Below, in pieces: positions 1-9,900 of a stretch of 64,000 nt of DNA. Under the pieces are notes generated by a model. The model was not told where the DNA came from. It ran no database searches and was given only the letters and a program-made list of their open reading frames with translations. The stretch is from Bartonella apihabitans (GTDB taxonomy: Bacteria > Pseudomonadota > Alphaproteobacteria > Rhizobiales > Rhizobiaceae), in the NCBI RefSeq assembly GCF_030758755.1, contig NZ_CP132387.1:1798001-1862000 (forward strand), read 5' to 3'. The position numbers and the translations under genes were made by a program. Within the stretch, counting starts at the first letter, position 1. Every line of letters begins with the position of its first letter.

Positions 1-216
1 CGTATTGTCGATATCCAGAAGTTTCATATCAAGGAAAACTTTTTTGTTTTCCGCTTTGAGTTCACGGACAAATTCAAGCCCGCCTGCAAACGATAATTGA
101 TAGCCTATTTTATAAAAGCTGACGGTATCACCCAATTCCTGAACCAGCTTTTCTGCCTGTCGAATATCAGCCACGTCCAATCCGACGATTAACCGATCTC
201 GCATAACACTCGCCAT
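1..216 (-). CDS. pyrF: Orotidine 5'-phosphate decarboxylase, N-terminal part (runs off window)
   Basis: The first 72 codons of PyrF, which decarboxylates OMP to UMP in pyrimidine synthesis. Translation begins [17 protein letters not shown], and the strand ending in LDVAD is the typical first beta strand of this TIM barrel. Further on, FYKIGYQL and the [15 protein letters not shown] segment hold the conserved Lys and the D-x-K-x-x-D active-site motif (here DMKLLDID). The start at 216 gives MASVM; an internal ATG at 204 is the alternative. The 3' end lies outside the window. The family assignment is firm. Confidence 0.93.
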   Translation of the reverse strand, partial: MASVMRDRLIVGLDVADIRQAEKLVQELGDTVSFYKIGYQLSFAGGLEFVRELKAENKKVFLDMKLLDIDNT

Positions 217-1291
217 CAATCAAACTCCATTCCAATGACCTTTTTAACAATCCTCACCCCTTTTAACAATTCCGACCTTTTTTAACGATCTGGAATTGAA
301 GCCAAGTGGTATAAACCTTGTTCCGGTCCCGTTCCGACTTCCTTAATTTTTGAAATCAAACTGTTCTTGAACAGAATAGGTTCCATTAAAAAGCTCATTA
401 TCAGGCATAAGCCGAAAGTACAACTTTCCACTCATCCTTATCATGCAATTGTACCCCGTTATCAAGCAATTATCGCATCTTATCAAGTAATTGTGCTCCC
501 ATAACAAGCAATTGTGCACCTTTTGTTCGACAATATTGTGCAGCTTTTGTCCGACAATTTTGACGAGGCTCAAAACAATCAGGCTAAAATCTGTTCGCTT
601 ATATCGGTAAATCGCACAATTTTTCAAAACCGCGTTTACTTCTTCGGGAAACTTATTCTCATTGTCGGACAAACAGTGCTCTCTTGCATGACAATCCGGA
701 AATTTTAAAAAAAACGACAATCAGGAAACTGTGACTCAACCTGTTTTTCGTGAAAAATTTTTGCGCCGTTTTTTAAAAAAAGTTGGTCAACATGTTCCGG
801 TCTTCGATGCTATCGGTTTTATCATCAAAGTCGGATCATTACCAAGGCAAGCCACTAAGGCGAGATCACTAAAGTCGGATCTTCATTAAAGTTAGCTCAC
901 GATGGTCAGATGATTACCGATAAATGATTATGATGAGATCACTCGACCGTGGAGCGCAGTGAACCTATGCGACCGGTCAGTTTTTCCGGAAAGCCAATCC
1001 GCTAGACGCGGTGAAATCTCTATTCTTGTTGAACAGCTTGGCAAGTGACAGGCGAAACAAGATTCATTCACCGGCAATTTTTTTGAAAGCTTGAACGAAT
1101 TATGCTTAATCCTGCCTTGCTTAAAATTTCTTGCTTTGCAGAATAGTGCTTGCTTTGCTTGATACCGGTTTTAATACCGCTTAGTGTCGCGCCCCGTAAA
1201 ACCGGCGTTTGCCCGTGAGCGATCGTTATGCGCTTTTCATGTTTGGCAAAAGCATAACAATCAAAGAGGTGAACCCGACTTTTTTAAAAAA
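217..1291. other. Gene-poor spacer with degenerate tandem repeats
   Basis: About 1.07 kb without a convincing gene. Bases 238-292 contain three degenerate copies of CCTTTTTAACAATCC. Bases 425-560 contain a degenerate unit of about 21 bases built around TATCAAGCAATTGTGC; on the minus strand it reads as 7-residue repeats (NCLLWEH, NYLIRCD, NCLITGY, NCMIRMS) inside a 125-codon open frame (343-720) that has no recognisable domain. Bases 840-935 carry a third, looser array (AAAGTCGGATCATTACC-like). I call no gene here. Confidence 0.5.
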
Positions 1292-2074
1292 TCAGGTTCC
1301 GCTACTTTTCATTTGCGGTATCGGAATATTGACAGTGCCGTTACCGGTGCTGGCATCGGTTTTTGGTCTGGTAACCGATTCGACAGCATTTCTTGCGTCA
1401 TCCGAAATACCGGAATTGTCACCAAGCCCTGTCTCGCCTAAAAGCCCTTTGGCCTTGGCATCATAATAATAACCGCGGGCGTAAAGGCGTACGGCCTGCG
1501 TCTCGTCACCGTCTGCCACTTTATAGGCTCCGGCCAGATATTTCACGGCAAAACGCAAATTCGTTTCTGCGTCGAGAAGCCCTTTCGGATCCCCTTGATA
1601 GCCCATGCCTTTGGCTGTCGGATGACTGATTTGCATGAGACCGAGATAGGGTCCGTTACGACTATTGGGGTTACCATTGCTTTCACGTTTGACAACGCGT
1701 CTTACAAGACTTTCCGGCACATTATAGGCCATTGAATATTTGGAAATGAGTTGTTCGACTTCGGGGCTTGCATGGGCAAGTTCTACGGGCCCCGACGAGG
1801 ATTTGAGGGCATCGGGATTGGCGGAACTTTCTCTCGCGAGTACTGCAGGATTGGCTTGTTTCCCATTAAATGCCAATTCCTTGAACACCGGAACCGGAAT
1901 TTTTTTGTCAATCAGATAACCGTATGATAACGGCGTTGTCATTGTTCCGACACGTGCAAACGACGCGGTTGCATCAGCGAGTTCGGTTTTGGGCTTGTTT
2001 TGCTGGGTACATGCGCCCAGAAAACCCGTTAGTACGACAATACTGCCACTGACTATCAAACGTCGTTTAGTCAT
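1292..2074 (-). CDS. Lytic transglycosylase, SLT domain, lipoprotein
   Basis: A 260-residue exported murein hydrolase. The ATG at 2074 gives MTKRRLIVSG, a hydrophobic stretch and the lipobox LGAC with Cys22; a longer in-frame start at 2131 would bury this signal and is rejected. The SLT domain spans about residues 107-215. It contains the catalytic Glu131 in RESNGNPNSR, the GLMQI motif near 146, and the TNLRFAVKYLAGAY helix typical of MltE/Slt70-like enzymes. These enzymes cleave the MurNAc-GlcNAc bond to form 1,6-anhydro ends, in the periplasm and attached to a membrane. The tail after about residue 230 is Thr/Ser-rich and low in complexity. No partner gene is adjacent. Confidence 0.9.
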   Translation of the reverse strand: MTKRRLIVSGSIVVLTGFLGACTQQNKPKTELADATASFARVGTMTTPLSYGYLIDKKIPVPVFKELAFNGKQANPAVLARESSANPDALKSSSGPVELAHASPEVEQLISKYSMAYNVPESLVRRVVKRESNGNPNSRNGPYLGLMQISHPTAKGMGYQGDPKGLLDAETNLRFAVKYLAGAYKVADGDETQAVRLYARGYYYDAKAKGLLGETGLGDNSGISDDARNAVESVTRPKTDASTGNGTVNIPIPQMKSSGT

Positions 2075-2497
2075 ACACCACCCGTTTTTAATACAAACTT
2101 TTTGTTCGAAACCTGTCCAAGCCCCATTCAACTTGTTCAGGCTTTTATAAAATATTCAGAAAAGCCAAATATCGTGGCCATCAAAAACGCACATACGCTG
2201 TACACTTTGCCGCCGTACTCTTTGCGCGACAACTCCCGATGGGCCGATTTCATGGCAATCCTGTGACCAAAATGTCATTTTCTTGTCATTTAAGTGGATA
2301 ACCTCGTGAAAAACCGATGTTCGACACAAAAGCGCACCACACTCAATGAAGCATCGAAACGTTATCCAATGTTGTGAAAAGGCATTGAACAGCGTTCGAA
2401 AACGACATTTAGGCACCTAAGTTGCAAAGTCAACCTAACACAACTTTTAAAGAATCGCAAAATATGGTTTACAAAGGGTTAAATTTCGCCTTTTCGT
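2075..2497. other. Spacer between mrp and the lytic transglycosylase gene
   Basis: About 420 bases with no credible gene; the 86-codon minus-strand frame at 2156-2416 has no domain and cysteine-rich, shadow-like composition. Two near copies of GTTTACAAARGGTTA occur at about 2465 and 2496, just downstream of the mrp stop. Their role is unknown. Confidence 0.4.
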
Positions 2498-3643
2498 TTA
2501 CAAAAGGTTACTTTTTAACTGGTCAGCTATTTCGCTATAAAGTTTGGCAAAAGTGCTTTGCGGTTTGGCAATATAGACCGGTGTACCGGCATCCGACAAA
2601 GCGCGCACATCCGGATCAAGCGGAATTTCTCCCAGGAATGGAACCTGCCGGTGGTGGGCTTCATTGCGTGCCCCGCCATGGCCGAAAATATCATAGCGCT
2701 TGCCGGTATCGGGAGCGATAAAATAGCTCATATTCTCGATCACGCCTAGAATCGGCACGCCGACCTTGGTAAACATCTCTATGCCCTTACGCGCGTCAAC
2801 CAATGCCAAATCCTGCGGGGTGGACACAATAACCGCGCCGGTCATCGGCACTTGCTGGGCAAGCGTCAATTGTGCGTCGCCGGTGCCGGGGGGCATATCG
2901 ACAACCAGCACATCAAGTGGCCCCCATAAAACATCGCGCAAAAATTGGGTGACAGCCGACATCACCATAGGCCCACGCCAAACCATTGGCCGGTCTTCAT
3001 CCACGAGAAAGCCCATCGACATCAATTTCAGGCCGAATTTTTCCAGTGTTTCAAGCTTGTTGCCTTCAACCGCGCGCGGGCGCTGGTTGATTAGGCCGGT
3101 GAGCCTCGGCAATGACGGCCCGTAAATATCGGCGTCCAAGAGCCCCACTTTAAGCCCCTTGTCGGCAAGCGCCAATGCCAGATTGATTGCGGTTGTCGAT
3201 TTGCCAACGCCACCCTTTCCGGATGCGACAGCGATGATATGTTTGACACCTTCAATCGGCTTTTTTTCACCAATGCCGTGGCTTGAACGGGCAATTTTCG
3301 GGGCGGCGTGGCCGGGTTCGACAACAATTCTTTTTGCCGGTGCTTTATGGGGTGCAGCGCTATTTGTCGTTTCACCGGCATTGGCCGACCCCTTTTTCTC
3401 GGCCGTCAATGTGACAATTGCGGCTTTAACGCCATCCATTGCCTCGACAACCTTCTGGGCGGCCTGTCGCAACGGCTCCAGTTCTTGCGCCCTTTCATCC
3501 GGCACAGTTATCGAAAAAAATACCTTGCCATCGGAAATAAATATTTCCGAAACAAGCCCGAGCGAAACAATATCGCTTTCAAAATCGGCGACTTTGACCT
3601 TACGCAATTCATCAACAACATCATCGCTTGTGATATTGGACAC
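2498..3643 (-). CDS. mrp: Mrp/NBP35-family iron-sulfur carrier ATPase
   Basis: 381 residues. An N-terminal MIP18/DUF59 domain (about 1-85) is followed by a low-complexity linker (86-125) and a SIMIBI-class P-loop ATPase domain. The deviant Walker A is SGKGGVGKST at 141-150, and DADIYGPS and VVDMPPGTGD follow as expected for Mrp/ApbC. These proteins bind and transfer Fe-S clusters in the cytoplasm. The CxxC pair seen in many relatives is not evident: the C-terminal part reads IENMSYFIAPDTGKRYDIFG where others have cysteines, which is also common in alphaproteobacterial Mrp. The gene looks complete. Called mrp (apbC) by family. Confidence 0.92.
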   Translation of the reverse strand: MSNITSDDVVDELRKVKVADFESDIVSLGLVSEIFISDGKVFFSITVPDERAQELEPLRQAAQKVVEAMDGVKAAIVTLTAEKKGSANAGETTNSAAPHKAPAKRIVVEPGHAAPKIARSSHGIGEKKPIEGVKHIIAVASGKGGVGKSTTAINLALALADKGLKVGLLDADIYGPSLPRLTGLINQRPRAVEGNKLETLEKFGLKLMSMGFLVDEDRPMVWRGPMVMSAVTQFLRDVLWGPLDVLVVDMPPGTGDAQLTLAQQVPMTGAVIVSTPQDLALVDARKGIEMFTKVGVPILGVIENMSYFIAPDTGKRYDIFGHGGARNEAHHRQVPFLGEIPLDPDVRALSDAGTPVYIAKPQSTFAKLYSEIADQLKSNLL

Positions 3644-3715
3644 GAAATTTTCCTTCCTGCAAATTTGCTGGATTTTTTTCTTTCCTATCGCGGTGACAAG
3701 CCGTTGGTCAACCGG

Positions 3716-4867
3716 CTAATGTGCAGTTTTTCCGGTTTTTGTATTGGCCAGAATGCGGCTTGAATTCTGTTTGCCCAACCATTTCACAATAATCTCGCGA
3801 TCTTTTTCGCCAATCATATGGTCACTGTCGACTATTTCAGTATCGACTTTGGCACCGTTTTCGTTAAGCATGGCCGACAAAGCCGGTTGAAAAGGCGAAT
3901 AAAGGGAATCCTTTTTCCCCGAAATAATCAGCGCATTTGTTTTCGACAAATTTGTATGCGGGTAAGTATCAAGAACCGGCATGGAACGCAAAAGAACTGC
4001 ACGCCGGACAAGCTCGGGATGGCGCATCATAACGACCGCCAGCAAATTGGCACCGTTCGAATAACCGACAAAGGTTGCCCGCGACAAATCATAACCATCA
4101 TCTTCACCAAGATCGGTCAAAAACTTGACAAAAGCTTCCGCTTCGTCAACCGCATCTTTCTGATCGAATTTTGTCGGTGTAATTTTTTTAAACCAGCGCG
4201 TTTCACCATTTTGCACAATGCGCCCGCGAATGCCCAAAAGTGTTGCCTGTGGCCAAATCGGGTGGGCAAAGGAAAACAGTGTGGTTTCATCACCCCCCGA
4301 TCCATGCAAGAGAATAATGACTTCGCCTGACGGGTTGGCAGCGCGGTCAATGCGATAACGGAAATTATCAAGACGAACAATATCGGCACGATCATCATTA
4401 TTTTTTTGCATAAAAATTCCTTTATCCGGAGTTTTGTCGGCGGTGTCGGCTTCAGGATTGGCCTTCAAATTTCCCGGCAATTTTGCCAAACCGGATTTGA
4501 GCGGCAGCATACCGTTTTGAACCGTGCCGTTCGACATGGTCGCATTGACCTTCATCACCCTGCCCCGACTTTTGATAATATTACCGCTTTCGGAAAAATT
4601 ACGGGCGGTGCTTGAACGCTCATTTTCACTATCGGCTTTCAACATATCGGCTGCGCGATAATAGGCGCTGTCCGGCATTATCAACGGGCGGATAGCCGAT
4701 ATGACCTTCTGTTCTTCCGCTCTGCTTGTTTTACCCGCAAAATTGTCATTCATGAAATGGCAAAACACATCCTTGACAGATGGTTGAGTGAAAGCCACGG
4801 CATCACAAACAAAATTTGCCAATGCCAGAACAATAAACGCAAGAAAAAAAACGGACTTTTTTGTCAT
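3716..4867 (-). CDS. Exported alpha/beta hydrolase (predicted esterase)
   Basis: 383 residues. An N-terminal hydrophobic segment (residues 5-25) acts as a signal peptide or anchor. A variable region of about 130 residues follows, and then an alpha/beta hydrolase of the phospholipase/carboxylesterase (YpfH/DLH-like) group. Visible motifs are the oxyanion-loop LLHGSGGDE (186-194), nucleophile Ser270 in GYSNGA, Asp320 in SGKKD and His350 in DSDHMIG, so the catalytic triad is intact. The substrate cannot be told from sequence. It lies 72 bases upstream of mrp on the same strand, but nothing links their functions. Confidence 0.82.
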   Translation of the reverse strand: MTKKSVFFLAFIVLALANFVCDAVAFTQPSVKDVFCHFMNDNFAGKTSRAEEQKVISAIRPLIMPDSAYYRAADMLKADSENERSSTARNFSESGNIIKSRGRVMKVNATMSNGTVQNGMLPLKSGLAKLPGNLKANPEADTADKTPDKGIFMQKNNDDRADIVRLDNFRYRIDRAANPSGEVIILLHGSGGDETTLFSFAHPIWPQATLLGIRGRIVQNGETRWFKKITPTKFDQKDAVDEAEAFVKFLTDLGEDDGYDLSRATFVGYSNGANLLAVVMMRHPELVRRAVLLRSMPVLDTYPHTNLSKTNALIISGKKDSLYSPFQPALSAMLNENGAKVDTEIVDSDHMIGEKDREIIVKWLGKQNSSRILANTKTGKTAH

Positions 4868-5096
4868 AACCTCATTATGCCGATGAACCTTTTAACAATT
4901 CTTCAATATAAGGGTTAAATGCTGTTTAACCAAAACAATTAGCAGTGAAGAGCCGATAGCGCCTATCTCAAGCGGTCAGAAAAACTTAAAAAGAAACGCT
5001 CTGAAAAACGGCGCAGAACTTTCGCCACTCTTTATCAGTTGAAACACAATCAAATGAAACGCAAAACCGGCAGTGCAAACTTTTTCAAATAAGCCC

Positions 5097-5351
5097 TTAT
5101 CTTTTGGCAAAATTCCGGTAATCATTGCCGAAATACAAAATCATCCCCAGTCTCAAAGCCTCGAAACACATTATCCGGCGCAGAATTTCATCGGGAGTAG
5201 TACAGCTGTTATCAAAGGAACGAAATTCTCTCAACGATCGTTCAACCTCGAAAACACTGTTGGCCGGTTGCTCGATCGAACGATTTTGCTTTGAAAGATA
5301 TTGACGAATCATCAAGATCAGTCGTTGCATATCTGTGCAATGTTCGTTCAT
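5097..5351 (-). CDS. Small protein of unknown function
   Basis: An 84-residue frame starting at the ATG at 5351 (MNEHCTDMQRLILMIRQ); a longer start at 5417 adds a Cys/Ser-rich leader of doubtful reality. Codon use resembles the neighbouring genes and the predicted fold is helical (repeated Leu/Ile/Arg/Glu spacing). I recognise no domain. The ribosome-binding site is weak. It stands alone, divergent from the DUF4105 gene. It may be a real lineage-specific gene or a chance frame. Confidence 0.45.
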   Translation of the reverse strand: MNEHCTDMQRLILMIRQYLSKQNRSIEQPANSVFEVERSLREFRSFDNSCTTPDEILRRIMCFEALRLGMILYFGNDYRNFAKR

Positions 5352-5504
5352 CTTTCTACCCGATACACTTACGCTACAATTAACAATCATAGGTTGTTTT
5401 CTGGTTGAACACAACATTATTCTTTGAAAGGACTACATCAGGCCAATATTTTTTAATAAAAAGGCATTTTCTAATTGATCAGGTAGTTATGAATTCGGGT
5501 AGTT

Positions 5505-6553
5505 ATGAATAAAGTTATTTTACATCGGGAAAACACTCTGTCACATTTTCTATTGCGTATTCTTGCAAAAATTGCGCGTATAGTGTGGGTCTGTTTTGCC
5601 TTTTTCATGCTGGTGTGGAGCCTCTTTGCTTTTTTCTACCAGTTACCGTTCAATATGGCGGGCTTTGTCTTTATTGCCGTTTTATGGGTGGTCGTCGGCA
5701 TTTATGCGCTCGTCCTCGAATTCAAAACCCCATGGAAATCGCGCATTCTTTTAGCGCTCATGTTTATCGGCGTGATCATATGGTGGTCGACGATCAGGCC
5801 GACACTGCACCGCGATTGGGCACCGAACTTGCGCGCAGTGTGGAAGCCACATTCGACCCGATCAATCCCGATATTGTTCATCTTCAAAACATTCGCAATT
5901 TCGAATGGATTGCGCCTTACGAGGGCAAAGAAAACTGGGAAAACGGGACTTATAATATCAATGATCTTAACGGGCTTGATGTCTATCTATCCTACTGGAT
6001 AGGCGCCTATATTGCCCACACACTTGTGGGCTTTACCTTCAAGGACGGGCGCCATCTTGTGTTTTCTGCCGAAATCCGGCGCACAAAAGAACAGAGCTTT
6101 TCGGCTATTGGCGGTTTTTTCAAAGAATTCGAATTGATCATGATTGCCGCGCCTGAAGAAGACATCATAAAATTGCGCACCGATATAAGGCATGAAAATG
6201 TTTATCGCTATCCGATCAATGTGGGGCAGGAAAAGATAAAAGAGCTCTTTGTGAACTATCTCGAAACAGCCGATAAACTTGCCCATAAAGCACGTTTTTA
6301 TAACACGGTTACAGCCAATTGCACGACAGTGGTTTTCGATATGGCCCGCATACTTGACCCCGGTATTCCGCTTGACTGGCGCATTCTCTTTTCAGGACAG
6401 CTCCCCTCCTATCTTTATGATCTTAAAGTGGTCGATACGAAAAAAACGTTAAAAGAGCTTGTTGACGAAGCCCATATAGAGCCCCAGATAAATGGCCGCC
6501 GTGACCAATATTCTGTTGAAATTAGACGGGTGCGAAATACGAACGGCAATTGA
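5505..6553 (+). CDS. Lnb N-terminal periplasmic domain (DUF4105) membrane protein, broken by one frame break
   Basis: The N-terminal part (5505 to about 5830) encodes three hydrophobic segments ending in IIWWSTIRPTLHRDW. The DUF4105 domain continues one frame lower, from about 5830 to 6553: HLQNIRNFEW, LDVYLSYWIGAYIAHTLVGF, FKDGRHLVFSAEIRR, GGFFKEFELI, ANCTTVVFDMAR. This is the normal domain order for the family, in which an RDW-containing loop runs directly into the domain, so these are one gene of about 349 codons missing one base between 5818 (a GGG run) and 5835. Whether it is a pseudogene or a sequence error cannot be told here. Biochemical function is not established in this family; it has a Cys-peptidase-like fold and acts at the membrane or periplasm. 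Confidence 0.8.
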
Positions 6554-6705
6554 CTCGATGAAAACTAAACCGTATAAGCGCAAAAATTGCCCTGTAACTT
6601 TGTTTAGAATACTTTATGCAGAGGGACAAGGTTTGAAAACTGTTCAACCGGCGGAAAACCGCACATAGAACCAAGAAGGGCCGCACGCCGCGGTATGTTA
6701 AATAA

Positions 6706-6840
6706 ATGAAACGTACATATCAACCGTCCAAACTCGTCCGTAAACGCCGCCACGGCTTCCGTGCGCGCATGGCAACCCTTGGTGGCCGTAAAGTCGTCGC
6801 TGCTCGCCGCAACCGCGGTCGCAAGCGCCTTTCAGCCTGA
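6706..6840 (+). CDS. rpmH: 50S ribosomal protein L34
   Basis: A complete 44-codon gene, [18 protein letters not shown] through GRKRLSA. The MKRTxQPSxLxRxRxHGFRxRM consensus is unmistakable. It heads the conserved rpmH-rnpA-yidC-engB cluster. L34 binds 23S rRNA in the large subunit. A TAGAAT element near 6605 with TTGCCC upstream could be the promoter, but this is only a guess. Confidence 0.98.
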   Translation: MKRTYQPSKLVRKRRHGFRARMATLGGRKVVAARRNRGRKRLSA

Positions 6841-7012
6841 TTTTTCATTTTTCCGGTTTTTCAATTTTCCGTTTTTTCATGGATTCTACAACGACGGGAA
6901 AGATAGGCTTTATGACCGGCTGTTTTTCCCGTTTCCGTTGCAAAAAGGCCAGTGTCGAGACGTCCTTTAAAACCCGCTCTTTCAAGGCAGAGTTTTGTCA
7001 GAGGTTTTTCCG

Positions 7013-7381
7013 ATGAGTGAGAAATCCTTCCTCCGCCTTCGTAAAAGGGCGGATTTTTTGGCATTAAGAAACGGTGAAAAACGGCGCGGTCCGTTTTTTC
7101 TTCTCGAATCGAAAAGCCGGAATTTGCCGGAAGAAATCAGGGCAATAACACCGCCGCGTGTCGGTTTTACTGTCACACGCAAAAATGGTAATGCAGTCAA
7201 GCGTAATCGCATCAAACGGCGTTTACGCGAGGCTTTCCGGCTTTCATTAAAGCGTGACATTGCCGCCGGGACAGATTATGTCATTATTGCGCGGCCCGAT
7301 GCGCTTCTAGCATCATTCGACAGCCTGACCGGAGAAATGGAACGCCGGTTCAGGCAAAAATTACAAAACTCGAAACGGTAA
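7013..7381 (+). CDS. rnpA: Ribonuclease P protein component
   Basis: 122 residues from the ATG at 7013, preceded by CAGAGG with a spacing of about 8 bases. An upstream TTG at 6997-centred position in the same frame adds six residues and is less likely. The signature [15 protein letters not shown] (the RNR motif that contacts the RNA) is clear, as are the N-terminal RLRKRADF and the C-terminal DYVIIARP. RnpA helps RNase P RNA bind precursor tRNA 5' leaders. It lies in its usual place between rpmH and yidC. Confidence 0.97.
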   Translation: MSEKSFLRLRKRADFLALRNGEKRRGPFFLLESKSRNLPEEIRAITPPRVGFTVTRKNGNAVKRNRIKRRLREAFRLSLKRDIAAGTDYVIIARPDALLASFDSLTGEMERRFRQKLQNSKR

Positions 7382-7395
7382 CAGGACAATCGCTC

Positions 7396-9243
7396 ATGGA
7401 ATATAATCGTAATTTTTTCATTGCTATTGGATTGTCGCTCCTTATCATTCTTGCATGGCAGTATTTTTATGTTGCGCCGAAAAATGCCGACCAGCAAAAG
7501 GCTCAGGAAATTGCCCGCCAGATCGAGAAAGATGAAAACGCGCAAAATCAGGCCGTTCCGACTGCCGAAAATGGCACTGTAACACCGCCGCAAAATAAAG
7601 ACGAAAACAACCCCGCCGGTATTGAAATGACACCGGACGCACGGGATGCGGCGCTTAAAAAATCCAAACGTATTGCAATCGACACGCCCGAGCTTCAAGG
7701 GTCGATCAATCTTGTCGGCGCCCAGTTCGATGACCTGTTTTTGAAAAATTACCGCCTGACGGTTGACAAAAATTCGCCGGAAATTGCCCTTCTTAATCCG
7801 AACGGGTTCAACACAACCTATATTGCCGAATTCGGTTTTACCGGCAAAGGTTTGCCCGCCGGAAGCCTGCCGCAATTCAACACCGAATGGAAGGTTGATG
7901 GCGAAAACACAACCTTGACCCCCAAGACACCTGTCCATCTTGTCTATGATAACGGTCAGGGACAAGTCTTCCACCGTGTAATCTCGGTTGACGAAAATTA
8001 TATGTTCACCATTTCCGACAGTGTCACCAATAATGCCTCTTCGGTTGTGAGCCTTCTGCCTTATGCGCGCGTTGCCCGCGCTGCTCCTCCCGAACACGCA
8101 AGTGCCACCTATCTTCTTCATGAAGGCATGATCGGCGTTGCCGGTGATGATGGCCTCAAGGAAGAAAAATATTCCGCATTAAAAGATTTGAAGCCCGATG
8201 CGTCGAACGAAAAGAAAATGGTTTTCGACAAGGTCAAAGGCGGCTTTATCGGCATTACCGACAAATATTGGGCAGTTGCTGCTATTCCTCCGCAGGATGA
8301 AGAATATACCAGCCGTTTTGTCTATTTCGACCGTCTTTCCACCCATTACCAGTCGGATTTGACGGGCAAGGCCATCACCGTTGCCTCCGGTACAACCGAA
8401 ACCGTTACCAATCATTTGTTTGCCGGTGCAAAACGCGTTGAAACCATCAATGCCTATCAGGACAATCTGAAGATTTTAAAATTCGAATTGCTGATTGACT
8501 GGGGCTGGTTCTCGATCATCACCAAGCCGATGTTTGCTCTGATCGACATTCTCTATAAGCTCACCAACAATTTCGGCGTTGCTATTCTGCTTGTCACTGT
8601 CATTTTGAAGGCGGTTTTATTCCCGCTTGCCAACAAGTCCTATAAGTCCATGGCCCGCATGAAGGTTGTACAACCGGCAATGATGGAAATCCGCACCAAA
8701 TATGCCGATGACAAGGTCAAGCAGCAACAAGCCATTATGGAGCTTTACAGAACCGAGAAAATCAATCCGCTTGCCGGTTGCTGGCCGCTTCTGGTGCAAT
8801 TCCCGATTTTCTTTGCCCTTTATAAGGTTCTCTATATCACCATTGAAATGCGCCATGCGCCGTTCTTTGGCTGGATTCAGGACCTTGCAGCCCCCGACCC
8901 GACATCGCTCTTCAATCTGTTCGGTTGGCTTCCCTATAATGTTCCGGCATTTTTGATGATTGGTGCATGGCCTGTCATTATGGGTATCACCATGTTCTTG
9001 CAAATGCGCATGAACCCGACACCGCCCGACCCGACACAGGCCATGATTTTCACATGGATGCCGATTGTCTTTACATTCATGCTCGCCTCGTTTCCTGCCG
9101 GTCTTGTTATCTACTGGGCATGGAACAACACGCTGTCGATCTGCCAGCAGGCAATCATCATGAAACGTCAGGGTGCAAAGATCGAACTTTGGGACAATCT
9201 CAAAGCCATCTTCAAAAAGAAACCGAAGAAAGAGACCAAATAA
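7396..9243 (+). CDS. yidC: Membrane protein insertase YidC
   Basis: 615 residues, the normal length for a Gram-negative YidC. There is one N-terminal transmembrane helix (about 6-25), a large periplasmic P1 domain (about 60-350), then the conserved 60 kDa insertase core from about 370 to 590. Within the core are GWFSIITKPMF, the hydrophilic coiled hairpin KSYKSMARMKVVQP, and NPLAGCWPLLVQFPIF. A Lys-rich C-terminal tail (FKKKPKKETK) can contact the ribosome. It inserts inner-membrane proteins with or without SecYEG. The engB GTG directly follows its stop codon, so the two are probably translationally coupled. Confidence 0.98.
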   Translation: MEYNRNFFIAIGLSLLIILAWQYFYVAPKNADQQKAQEIARQIEKDENAQNQAVPTAENGTVTPPQNKDENNPAGIEMTPDARDAALKKSKRIAIDTPELQGSINLVGAQFDDLFLKNYRLTVDKNSPEIALLNPNGFNTTYIAEFGFTGKGLPAGSLPQFNTEWKVDGENTTLTPKTPVHLVYDNGQGQVFHRVISVDENYMFTISDSVTNNASSVVSLLPYARVARAAPPEHASATYLLHEGMIGVAGDDGLKEEKYSALKDLKPDASNEKKMVFDKVKGGFIGITDKYWAVAAIPPQDEEYTSRFVYFDRLSTHYQSDLTGKAITVASGTTETVTNHLFAGAKRVETINAYQDNLKILKFELLIDWGWFSIITKPMFALIDILYKLTNNFGVAILLVTVILKAVLFPLANKSYKSMARMKVVQPAMMEIRTKYADDKVKQQQAIMELYRTEKINPLAGCWPLLVQFPIFFALYKVLYITIEMRHAPFFGWIQDLAAPDPTSLFNLFGWLPYNVPAFLMIGAWPVIMGITMFLQMRMNPTPPDPTQAMIFTWMPIVFTFMLASFPAGLVIYWAWNNTLSICQQAIIMKRQGAKIELWDNLKAIFKKKPKKETK

Positions 9244-9900
9244 GTGACAGACAGTCCTGCATTGGCGGGACTTTTTGCCCGTAACTGGATTTTTATCCGC
9301 GGTGTACCGGCAATGAAGTTTCTGCCGCCCGAAGGGCCAGCCGAAATTGCCTTTGCCGGTCGCTCCAATGTCGGCAAGTCCTCGCTCATCAACGCGCTGG
9401 TTGGCCATAAAGGGCTTGCCCGCACGTCGAATACACCCGGCCGCACACAGGAGCTCAACTATTTTGTGCCGGACGGCTTTGCCGGCACTGTGGATGATTT
9501 GCCGCCACTCGCACTTGTCGATATGCCGGGCTATGGCTTTGCCGAAGCCCCGAAAGCGCAGGTCGATCAATGGACAAAGCTCATTTTCGACTATTTGCGC
9601 GGTCGCACAACTTTGAAACGCGTTTATGTGCTGATTGATTCCCGCCATGGCATTAAAAAGAATGACGGGGATGTGCTCACCCTTCTTGATAAAGCGGCTG
9701 TTTCCTATCAGATTGTTCTCACAAAAATCGACAAAATCAAACCGGCCGAGCTTCAAAAACTGATTGATAACACCCATAAGGTGATCGTCAAACGGCCTGC
9801 CGCTTTTCCCCATATCATCGCCACCTCTTCCGAAAAAGGCATTGGCCTTGATGATTTGAGGGGAACAATTTTAGAGGCCGCCAATCCGCTTGCCCGATAA
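9244..9900 (+). CDS. engB: Ribosome biogenesis GTP-binding protein EngB/YsxC
   Basis: 218 residues starting at GTG 9244, immediately after the yidC stop. GTPase motifs are intact: G1 GRSNVGKSS at 39-47, G2/switch [14 protein letters not shown]3 [10 protein letters not shown]4 LTKID, and G5 ATSSEKG. The family assists assembly of the 50S subunit. In many Rhizobiales argB comes next; here a repeat-filled spacer and a GST gene follow instead. Confidence 0.97.
   Translation: MTDSPALAGLFARNWIFIRGVPAMKFLPPEGPAEIAFAGRSNVGKSSLINALVGHKGLARTSNTPGRTQELNYFVPDGFAGTVDDLPPLALVDMPGYGFAEAPKAQVDQWTKLIFDYLRGRTTLKRVYVLIDSRHGIKKNDGDVLTLLDKAAVSYQIVLTKIDKIKPAELQKLIDNTHKVIVKRPAAFPHIIATSSEKGIGLDDLRGTILEAANPLAR

Noticed and set aside
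343..720. 125-codon minus-strand frame as a gene
   Set aside because: It is mostly the 21-base degenerate array, with no domain, no clear ribosome-binding site and Cys/His-rich composition.
2156..2416. 86-codon minus-strand frame between mrp and the transglycosylase gene
   Set aside because: No domain, no ribosome-binding site and unusual Cys/His/Trp content.
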